Shown: positions 1-3,593 of the stretch, piece by piece
Numbering within the stretch: position 1 is the first letter of the stretch
Layout: every line of letters begins with the position of its first letter
Assembly (NCBI GenBank): GCA_016763955.1
Contig: JAESSU010000153.1
Location: 1 to 5,004 of the forward strand
Direction: 5' to 3'
DNA: 5,004 bases
Source: Phycisphaeraceae bacterium
GTDB lineage: Bacteria > Planctomycetota > Phycisphaerae > Phycisphaerales > Phycisphaeraceae
Made by a program: the position numbers and the translations under genes
Notes under the pieces: generated by a model
What the model saw: only the letters and a program-made list of their open reading frames with translations
What the model was told of the DNA's origin: nothing
Database searches by the model: none

Positions 1-449
1 CCGGCAACCGCAACACCGGCAACTGCAACACCGGCTACTGGAACACCGGAACAAACAACGCAGGCAACTGGAACGCAGGCAACCGGAATACCGGCTTCTT
101 TTGCGAAAATACGCCAAAGCCTCTGTTTTTCGATGTAACAACGGATTTATCATGGGAAGAAGCGCGAGGACTTGTTCCTTACATAGAAATCCCGGTTGCG
201 TGTAAATGGGTCTATGAAAACGACATGACCCAAGAAGAAAAAACAGAACACCCATCGCATAAAACTACAGGCGGTTATCTAAGATCACAGCCAATCAATC
301 TAAATGAGGCATTCCTAATCGCATGGGCAGGACTCGACAAGCGTGAAAAAATGCGATGGCTCAATCTGCCGAATTTTGATGCAAAAAAATTCAACAAGAT
401 CACGGGTGTCGAATTGTCTGAAATTATTGAATTGCAGGAATCCAAATGA
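1..449 (+). CDS. Pentapeptide-repeat phage protein, 5'-truncated by window edge
   Basis: The frame runs from the left edge (first full codon at base 3) to a TGA at 447-449, so the N-terminus is missing. The first ~30 visible residues are a tandem repeat of the type G-N-x-N-T/A (for example GNRNT, GNCNT, GYWNT), matching pentapeptide-like repeats that fold as a right-handed beta helix. After the repeats comes a domain with a strongly phage-like look: a W-K/V-Y-E-N-D segment, then MTQEEKTEHP, TTGGYL, and a C-terminal NFDAKKFNKITGVEL. I recall this combination (repeats plus 'MTxEEKxxHP..TTGGYL..NFDAxxFxxITG') from hypothetical proteins of gut and environmental phages; its function is unknown to me. 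The ATG at 225 is internal to this domain and is not the gene start. The stop overlaps the next start as ATGA, indicating translational coupling. Confidence 0.85.
   Translation, partial: GNRNTGNCNTGYWNTGTNNAGNWNAGNRNTGFFCENTPKPLFFDVTTDLSWEEARGLVPYIEIPVACKWVYENDMTQEEKTEHPSHKTTGGYLRSQPINLNEAFLIAWAGLDKREKMRWLNLPNFDAKKFNKITGVELSEIIELQESK
3..92 (+). repeat. Six tandem 15-nt coding repeats (GGCAACnGnAACACC type)
   Basis: Six consecutive 15-base units start at 3, 18, 33, 48, 63 and 78, with consensus GGC AAC nGn AAC ACC; the fourth unit (48-62) is the most divergent. They encode the pentapeptide repeat GNxNT/A. The array probably continues to the left of the window. High nucleotide identity between units makes expansion and contraction by slippage or recombination plausible. 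Confidence 0.85.
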
Positions 450-835
450 TCGAACGCACAATCACATCAAACGACATCGCACTTAAGGCATTGAGAGACG
501 CACTCGAGTTGAGCAATTTAACAATGGCTTGCCATTACGCAACTGAACAGCAACTAAAAGATGCGACAAAAAAAGCAATGTGCAGCATCTTAAAAAATAT
601 CAAGCAGGCAATCGCAACACTCGAAGCAGAGCAGGCCCACGCAGAAGGCAGCCAGCCACCAAACGCTGGTTCCTTGGCGCGTATCGGTGACGTTGAGAAA
701 GGACGCTCAGTCACTGATACGCCGCCTTTTTCAAAGGAGCATGGCGAGATGGTCGAGTCCAGTAATTTTGTCTTCTTTGCGTGCCTGCTGGGTGTCGTGT
801 TTTGGGTGATTATCACAGTTATTGAAACATTCTAA
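446..835 (+). CDS. Hypothetical phage protein with C-terminal membrane segment
   Basis: 129 aa, ATG at 446 overlapping the previous stop (ATGA), with an AGGA at 436-439. Residues 10-65 look alpha-helical and alanine/lysine-rich (IALKALRDALELS, then ILKNIKQAIATLEAEQ), resembling small phage proteins that contain repeated 'ALKALxxAL..AIKQAIA' helices; I cannot assign a function. Residues ~66-105 are a low-complexity linker whose DNA is a strong hairpin (676-726) followed by five T's. Residues 107-128 (FVFFACLLGVVFWVIITVIE) form one clear hydrophobic membrane segment. The linker could be a real joint, or this may be two units placed in the same frame: a soluble protein and a separate 28-aa membrane peptide starting at 749, which has its own good ribosome binding site. 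Confidence 0.65.
   Translation: MIERTITSNDIALKALRDALELSNLTMACHYATEQQLKDATKKAMCSILKNIKQAIATLEAEQAHAEGSQPPNAGSLARIGDVEKGRSVTDTPPFSKEHGEMVESSNFVFFACLLGVVFWVIITVIETF
676..731 (+). terminator. Terminator-like hairpin inside the 446-835 reading frame
   Basis: Bases 679-691 (GCGTATCGGTGAC) pair with 710-722 (GTCACTGATACGC) over 13 bp with a single G-U. The stem extends outward with GGC 676-678 to GCC 724-726 (one bulged C at 723) and inward with TGAG 694-697 to CTCA 706-709 around an 8-nt loop. The stem is followed directly by TTTTT (727-731). This fits an intrinsic terminator, although it lies in an open frame. The alternative pairing CCTTT (725-729) to AAAGG (733-737) would hide the next ribosome binding site and cannot coexist with the base of the stem. 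Confidence 0.6.
733..739 (+). promoter_or_regulatory. Ribosome binding site AAAGGAG for an internal start at 749
   Basis: AAAGGAG lies right after the U-tract of the hairpin at 676-731, nine bases before ATG 749. The ATG at 741 is too close to be used with it. It is a better site than the one before ATG 446, which is why an independent start inside the longer frame deserves an entry. Confidence 0.5.
749..835 (+). CDS. Candidate 28-aa single-pass membrane microprotein (internal start)
   Basis: Nested in frame within the 446-835 ORF. It starts at ATG 749, nine bases after a full AAAGGAG, and would make a 28-residue peptide: a short polar head (MVESSN) followed by about 20 strongly hydrophobic residues and a short ETF tail. 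Phages often encode such tiny membrane peptides (holin-like, superinfection or membrane-stress functions), but nothing here identifies which. The terminator-like hairpin just upstream suggests that it may be expressed separately from the N-terminal part of the long ORF. It could equally be only the membrane tail of the 129-aa protein; both products may be made. Confidence 0.4.
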   Translation: MVESSNFVFFACLLGVVFWVIITVIETF

Positions 836-1061
836 TCAACACGTCCGAGATGCAACCCGCCTAGCAAATGCTTCTTCCATCGAAGGTCTAGTTTTACGAT
901 GGCTCGGACTTTTATACGAATACATAGATACCTTTGTGTTGGCCTCGAAAAAACATCGTGAGACTGGTGATAAATTCGCACGGAACGGAACCGAGGCTGA
1001 CACAAAGGTATCTACAAAAAGGGCAAAGCGATGGAACGCGACAATACTAACGACGACATAA
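822..1061 (+). CDS. Doubtful 79-aa ORF (TTG start) overlapping a long hairpin
   Basis: This open frame is the only one that covers the interval between 836 and 1030. It would start at TTG 822, overlapping the previous stop by 14 nt, with no visible Shine-Dalgarno site; coupling to the upstream stop would be needed. The product would have a hydrophobic centre (LVLRWLGLLYEYIDTFVLAS) and a basic, polar C-terminus, and resembles no family I know. Its second half is dictated by both arms of a 23-bp stem (925-1014), which argues that the DNA is under structural rather than coding constraint. Its end overlaps the next gene, which starts at 1031. Reported because the region would otherwise be empty; probably not a real protein. 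Confidence 0.25.
   Translation: MKHSNQHVRDATRLANASSIEGLVLRWLGLLYEYIDTFVLASKKHRETGDKFARNGTEADTKVSTKRAKRWNATILTTT
925..1014 (+). repeat. Long imperfect inverted repeat / candidate structured RNA
   Basis: Bases 925-939 (TAGATACCTTTGTGT) are the exact reverse complement of 1000-1014. Pairing continues in the same register through 940-947 with 992-999 (two G-U pairs, then GCCTCG to CGAGGC), giving a 23-bp stem. After an internal loop it resumes in the same register with CGTG 957-960 to CACG 979-982. The apical loop region is A-rich and irregular. There is no T-run on either strand directly after the stem, so it is not a simple terminator. The stem base ends 4 nt before the AAAGGG ribosome binding site of the gene at 1031. 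Possible roles: 5'-UTR structure, RNase III processing site, non-coding RNA, or a small palindromic element. Confidence 0.7.
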
Positions 1062-1279
1062 TGAGCGTGGGATCAGACCGACGGTACCTAGTCATGGATG
1101 ACATAGGCTCAGAACCATCAGTGGACATATCAACCCGCCGAATGGACGAAAGTATTGAACAGATACATCGGAAGTTAATAGAGCAGGCCACCAAAGGTCA
1201 CCTGTCGTTTAAAGGTGACAAAGTAGTTTGTCTAACAACATGGAAACGCCGACCACAAATTAGAGATGCAGCAATTTAA
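1031..1279 (+). CDS. Hypothetical protein, 82 aa
   Basis: ATG 1031 is preceded by AAAGGG at 1018-1023 with a 7-nt gap; a later in-frame ATG at 1061 is possible but lacks a comparable site. The product is charged, acidic in the first half (NTNDDIMSVGSD, VMDDIGSEPSVD) and more basic at the end (TTWKRRPQIRDAA). A central helix is likely (RMDESIEQIHRKLIEQATK). No signal peptide, membrane segment, cysteine cluster or known motif is visible, and I do not recognise the family. A 7-bp inverted repeat (1197-1219) lies in its second half. The stop at 1277-1279 is immediately followed by the ribosome binding site of the next gene, so the two are probably co-transcribed. Confidence 0.55.
   Translation: MERDNTNDDIMSVGSDRRYLVMDDIGSEPSVDISTRRMDESIEQIHRKLIEQATKGHLSFKGDKVVCLTTWKRRPQIRDAAI
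1197..1219 (+). repeat. Short perfect inverted repeat inside the 1031-1279 gene
   Basis: GTCACCT (1197-1203) and AGGTGAC (1213-1219) are perfect reverse complements separated by 9 nt. The repeat is internal to the coding sequence, around residues 56-63, and has no T-run. It could be an mRNA hairpin or chance; it is listed because similar hairpins recur in neighbouring genes. Confidence 0.4.
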
Positions 1280-1291
1280 CAGGAGAATCGC

Positions 1292-1432
1292 ATGCAAACG
1301 TACATTGGAGTCAAGATCGTAAGTGCAAAGCCCATGACGCGGGGCGACTACAACACCTATCGTGGTTGGACTATTCCCCGGGATGAAAATCCGTTGGATG
1401 ATGGATATCTAGTCGAGTACATCGGCGAATGA
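1292..1432 (+). CDS. Small phage protein, apparently truncated (46 aa)
   Basis: Not in a typical ORF length range, but well supported: AGGAG at 1281-1285, six bases before ATG 1292, and a sequence I recognise from a family of small phage hypothetical proteins, roughly 'YIGVKxVxAxPMTRxxYNxYRGW..P.DENPxDxGYLVEY'. Here YIGVKIVSAKPMTRGDYNTY is followed by RGWTIPRDENPLDDGYLVEY. Family members I recall continue with a C-terminal WSPKxxFExxYR block, which is missing. The frame stops at TGA 1430-1432 after EYIGE. Moving one base (+1 near 1427) would extend it by NDQEWVELESR to a TAA at 1461-1463, which also lacks the WSP block. So this is either a naturally short variant or a decayed or frameshifted copy. 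Function unknown. Confidence 0.6.
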   Translation: MQTYIGVKIVSAKPMTRGDYNTYRGWTIPRDENPLDDGYLVEYIGE

Positions 1433-1573
1433 TCAGGAATGGGTCGAGTTGGAGAGCCGGTAATGACCGTCCTTAAAAGTGTAAAAACAAGCTCCATGCG
1501 GGTGAGATGCCCGCCGCACAGGGAGCTAGTGCGATTATCGGTAAGCACATAACCAATTTATAAGGAGAAACAA
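1433..1573 (+). other. Structured intergenic region, candidate RNA element
   Basis: No gene of its own is visible. It can fold into a nested structure: CCGGTAAT 1457-1464 with ATTATCGG 1534-1541 (8 bp, one G-U) encloses AGCTCC 1490-1495 with GGAGCT 1522-1527. Inside that is either GCGGGT 1498-1503 with GCCCGC 1509-1514 or the alternative TGCGG 1497-1501 with CCGCA 1514-1518. A small competing hairpin, CGGT-AATG-ACCG, lies at 1458-1469. There is no U-tract after the structure. The region ends with the AAGGAG site (1562-1567) of the next gene. It may be a leader, a regulatory RNA or remnant sequence of the truncated upstream gene. Confidence 0.4.
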
Positions 1574-1813
1574 ATGCCCCAAATTACTACAAAAGTTGAT
1601 GTTCAAATATTTTGCACAGACGGAAAGATTGGTTTGTTTATCGGATTAAAAACTGATGATTTGCAAAAAAGCGCAGTTCCGCAAGACACAGTAAATAAAA
1701 TCCTCGAAAAGGTTGCGGATGAAGCTGTAGACGAAATTACCAAAAAAATCGTAGCGACAACAGAAAACATTAAAAGCGCAACTCGCATCAAGAATCATGC
1801 GGCAAACAACTAG
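1574..1813 (+). CDS. Hypothetical protein, 79 aa
   Basis: ATG 1574 has a strong AAGGAG at 1562-1567 with a 6-nt gap, making this a confident gene. The first ~35 residues alternate hydrophobic and polar residues as in beta strands (VDVQIFC, KIGLFIGLK). Residues 36-70 are helical and amphipathic (TVNKILEKVADEAVDEITKK), and the tail is basic and asparagine-rich. There is no membrane segment and no motif that I can assign to a family. It lies directly before the tRNA-like element, its stop being only 5 nt upstream of the predicted RNA 5' end, so both are likely on one transcript and the RNA would have to be processed out of it. Confidence 0.7.
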   Translation: MPQITTKVDVQIFCTDGKIGLFIGLKTDDLQKSAVPQDTVNKILEKVADEAVDEITKKIVATTENIKSATRIKNHAANN

Positions 1814-1818
1814 GTATC

Positions 1819-1900
1819 GGGGCCGAGACAGGCGTTCGATTGGCGACAAAGCCTCATGCGGGACGTTGCCAAGACTGGGGTTCAAATCCCCACGGCTCCA
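1819..1900 (+). ncRNA. Minimal tmRNA-like / tRNA-like RNA lacking tag and pseudoknots
   Basis: Ends pair as a 7-bp acceptor stem: GGGGCCG 1819-1825 with CGGCTCC 1893-1899, the third pair being G-U (g1821, t1897), and the discriminator is A1900; G3-U70 plus A73 is the alanine identity of tRNA-Ala and tmRNA. The T arm is perfect: TGGGG 1876-1880, loop TTCAAAT, CCCCA 1888-1892. The 5' part matches tmRNA spacing: acceptor, five bases, then GGCGTTCGAT (E. coli: GGATTCGAC), with no D stem. The GAC before the T arm also matches. Between them a single 8-bp stem, TTGGCGAC 1840-1847 with GTTGCCAA 1865-1872 (one G-U), takes the place of tmRNA helix 2 and closes a 17-nt loop. No tag ORF, no pseudoknots and no encoded CCA. 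No ordinary 5-bp/7-nt anticodon arm can be drawn. It could be a decoy or minimal tmRNA, or a degenerate remnant. Confidence 0.7.
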
Positions 1901-2005
1901 TTAAGCATCGAAAACACAGAAATACCAACACGGATGTCCGTGCCAATATCTCTACACACTTACCGGATCGTAAACCCTTTAGGGCTGTCGTGCTGACACG
2001 ATCCG
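1901..2005 (+). promoter_or_regulatory. Multi-stem leader between tRNA-like RNA and terminator
   Basis: No gene is visible here. A small hairpin CACGG-ATGT-CCGTG lies at 1929-1942. CGGATCGT 1964-1971 pairs with ACGATCCG 1998-2005 (8 bp) and encloses two small hairpins, CCC/GGG (1975-1984) and GTC/GAC (1987-1997), giving a three-way junction. A competing hairpin, TCGTG-CTGA-CACGA (1988-2001), cannot form together with the 8-bp stem. The sequence CGATCC occurs twice, overlapping, at 1999-2009, so GGATCG could pair with either copy, the second invading the base of the terminator. Such mutually exclusive pairings are typical of attenuators or cis-acting antitermination leaders, but no ligand or protein site is recognised. 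Confidence 0.4.
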
Positions 2006-2041
2006 ATCCTCTGGCCGGTGAGTGCCGGCCAGAGGATTTTT
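2006..2041 (+). terminator. Strong intrinsic terminator at the head of the recombination operon
   Basis: ATCCTCTGGCCGG (2006-2018) pairs perfectly over 13 bp with CCGGCCAGAGGAT (2025-2037) around a 6-nt loop TGAGTG, followed by TTTTT (2037-2041, the first T being the last stem base). It is a textbook rho-independent terminator for transcripts carrying the tRNA-like RNA. The ribosome binding site of the next gene begins at 2042, leaving no room for a promoter, so downstream expression from the left requires read-through or antitermination. Confidence 0.9.
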
Positions 2042-2048
2042 AAAGGAG
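2042..2048 (+). promoter_or_regulatory. Ribosome binding site AAAGGAG touching the terminator U-tract
   Basis: AAAGGAG follows the last T of the terminator directly and sits 5 nt before ATG 2054. It decides the start of the winged-helix gene: a GTG at 2018 in the same frame would lie within the terminator stem-loop and is rejected. Confidence 0.8.
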
Positions 2049-2053
2049 TAAAT

Positions 2054-2314
2054 ATGTATCTCAATCGTAAAAGTAAATCCTTTTCACTGCATCTGGAGTT
2101 GCTCTGCATGCTCTCGACTACGCCCATTTCCACAGAAGTGGTCAAGAAAGACTTACAAGCAGATACAGCCATCATTGCTAACGCAATCAAAAAGCTCACC
2201 AGGCATCACAATATCGACATCGTGCGGGGCGGCGGGACTATGCGAGTCAAATCAACCCAGTGGTTTGTCGCATCAAATCTAGCCAACAAATACTACACAT
2301 CTATTTACGGATAA
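2054..2314 (+). CDS. Probable winged helix-turn-helix DNA-binding protein, 86 aa
   Basis: Start chosen at ATG 2054 because of the AAAGGAG at 2042-2048. The layout is that of a compact winged helix: helix 1 at about 11-21 (SLHLELLCMLS), helix 2 at 25-34 (ISTEVVKKDL), a turn and recognition helix at 36-51 (ADTAIIANAIKKLTRHH), then a beta-hairpin wing with glycines (VRGGGTMRVKS). The turn ending in L-T-R-H and the 'xVxRGGGTxR' wing resemble phage and bacterial wHTH proteins that direct DNA binding in replication or early gene control, but the assignment rests on pattern only. It is first in the operon, directly downstream of a terminator and 4 nt before the ERF gene, so it may regulate this operon or act with the recombination proteins. 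Confidence 0.65.
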   Translation: MYLNRKSKSFSLHLELLCMLSTTPISTEVVKKDLQADTAIIANAIKKLTRHHNIDIVRGGGTMRVKSTQWFVASNLANKYYTSIYG

Positions 2315-2318
2315 AACT

Positions 2319-3362
2319 ATGAAAACCAGTGAAGAAATTGACGAAATCGCACCCGCCTTAGCTCAAGCACAAGCAGATTTTAAAAGAGTACAAAAGTCAG
2401 GCGACAACAAGTTTGACCGATACCGGTACGCGATGCTCGAAGACTTCGTTAGTGCCATTGATGACAAGCTTGCAAAAGTTGACTGTGCGATCATCACCAG
2501 TGTCGGCAAGGTAATGCAAATGCCTAACCGAACTACTCAGAAAGGTGGGACTGAATATGTCGTGAGGGTCTTATTGACCACGCGAATCATACACTCATCT
2601 GGCCAATGGATTGAGTGCGTCGGTTACGGTGAAGGCCAAGACCGTGCGGATAAAGCACTATACAAAGCCATAACCGGCGGGCGAAAGTATCTACTTGGTG
2701 CAATGCTCGGGCTTGCTACGACAGACGATCCCGAAGTTGATGATGACCACAATCCAGCACCCGCACAAGGTCAGTCAAAAAAGAAGCAGAATCAAAGCCA
2801 GCAACAACAATCTGTTGGCGAATCTGGAGCCCTCTTTACGATTAGTGATGTAGTAACCGTTAAAGAAGGGACAAGCGGCAAAGGGCCATGGACTTTAAGC
2901 AAAATACACTTCGGCGGCATGGAAGCAACTACTTTCAAAGATGAAATAGTGAAGGTGTCGCAGGCAGCTATCAAAGACAAAGTGCAATGTCACGTTGAAT
3001 ACTTTGAGAACAACCGAGGACAACTTGAAATCAAAGATATCTACTATCCCCAGGACGATGCGCCAAAAGCAGAATCCGCACCTACTGGTGATGCACCTAA
3101 GCAATCCGACGATCCACTTGATGCCGCCGAAGGTGTCTCAGTCATCACCATTCAAAGCATGACTGACAGGTCTGTGGATATGGACGGAAAACCGACCACT
3201 GTTTACGGGCTTAACACTTCCATTGGACGCTGTGGCTGCATTAACGAGGACGCAGCGGGTGTTCTTGCCAACGCATTCAATGGCAATGTCGAAGTATCTG
3301 TCAACTGGAAACAGACCCCAAAAGGCAGACTTATTACAACAGCTAGTGAAATCCCATTTTAA
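2319..3362 (+). CDS. ERF-family ssDNA annealing protein with two C-terminal OB-like domains
   Basis: 347 aa. Residues 1-140 fit the ERF superfamily of phage single-strand annealing proteins: the pattern F..Y.YA.LED (33-43) and the hallmark GEGQDRADKALYKAITGGRK (104-123), followed by KYLLGAMLGL and TTDDPE. ERF proteins form rings on ssDNA and anneal complementary strands in RecA-independent phage recombination. Residues 145-167 are a Q/K-rich linker. Residues ~171-243 (TISDVVTVKEG, GPWTLSKIHFGG, EATTFKDE, VQCHVEYFE) look like an OB-fold, and residues ~272-347 (VITIQSMTDR, GKPTTVYGLNT, VEVSVNWKQTPKG) look like a second, divergent copy after an acidic spacer. Typical ERF proteins are about 200-250 aa, so the C-terminal half is an addition that may bind ssDNA. 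The ribosome binding site is weak; expression is probably coupled to the upstream gene, whose stop is 4 nt away. Confidence 0.88.
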   Translation: MKTSEEIDEIAPALAQAQADFKRVQKSGDNKFDRYRYAMLEDFVSAIDDKLAKVDCAIITSVGKVMQMPNRTTQKGGTEYVVRVLLTTRIIHSSGQWIECVGYGEGQDRADKALYKAITGGRKYLLGAMLGLATTDDPEVDDDHNPAPAQGQSKKKQNQSQQQQSVGESGALFTISDVVTVKEGTSGKGPWTLSKIHFGGMEATTFKDEIVKVSQAAIKDKVQCHVEYFENNRGQLEIKDIYYPQDDAPKAESAPTGDAPKQSDDPLDAAEGVSVITIQSMTDRSVDMDGKPTTVYGLNTSIGRCGCINEDAAGVLANAFNGNVEVSVNWKQTPKGRLITTASEIPF

Positions 3363-3374
3363 CGGAGTGAAGAC

Positions 3375-3590
3375 ATGCACATTTCCACACGGCATCGTGA
3401 CCGTCTAAGAAACACGATTGAGAAACGCTTCTTAAGACTACGAATCGAACTATTAAAAGAAAAGCGGATCAATAACGAATCAGCCTGGGAACTCGACCAA
3501 CGTCTCGAAAATGAGGCGATTTGGTTTGCAAATGAATGCCTCGAAATACTCAAAGTGCCTGCAAAAAAACGCAGCAAGAAAGGTAAATGA
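3375..3590 (+). CDS. Small basic helical protein, 71 aa
   Basis: ATG 3375 follows GGAG (3364-3367) with a 7-nt gap, and the gene starts 12 nt after the ERF stop. The product is very rich in Arg, Lys and Glu and is predicted to be nearly all helix: RHRDRLRNTIEKRFLRLRIE, then a second helix around ELDQRLENEAIWFANECLEI, ending in a basic tail KKRSKKGK. Such a charged helical protein with a lysine tail could contact nucleic acid or a protein partner, but no family is recognised. Position between ERF and Gp157 genes suggests an accessory role in the recombination module. Confidence 0.75.
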   Translation: MHISTRHRDRLRNTIEKRFLRLRIELLKEKRINNESAWELDQRLENEAIWFANECLEILKVPAKKRSKKGK

Positions 3591-3593
3591 ATC

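Noticed and set aside
3..92. CRISPR or minisatellite array
   Set aside because: The 15-nt units are contiguous without spacers and keep a reading frame that encodes a pentapeptide repeat.
535..816. 93-aa minus-strand ORF
   Set aside because: Antisense shadow of the 446-835 gene and its hairpin, with no family resemblance or independent signals.
913..918. TATACG as a -10 promoter element placing a start near 925
   Set aside because: The -10 match is partial and there is no credible -35 hexamer at 16-18 nt upstream.
899..961. 20-aa ORF starting at ATG 899
   Set aside because: Distant GAAGG (12 nt), no family resemblance, and overlaps the left arm of the long stem; too weak to call.
1819..1900. 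An ordinary tRNA gene
   Set aside because: Acceptor and T arm are perfect, but no D stem of normal size and no 5-bp anticodon stem with a 7-nt loop can be drawn; the central stem is 8 bp with a 17-nt loop, as expected for a reduced tmRNA-like fold.
1819..1900. Phage attachment site made from the 3' end of host ssrA
   Set aside because: An attachment core would keep only the 3' end of the gene; here the 5' acceptor strand and D-loop analogue are also present and correctly paired. A remnant of a deleted full ssrA is still possible and is noted in the finding.
1840..2043. 67-aa + strand ORF over the tRNA-like RNA and terminator
   Set aside because: Starts at TTG without a ribosome site, and its GSNPHGS peptide is the typical artefact of translating a T arm; it runs through the leader and the terminator stem.
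2018..2053. Upstream GTG start for the winged-helix gene
   Set aside because: Would lie inside the terminator stem-loop and has no ribosome site; ATG 2054 has AAAGGAG at 5 nt.
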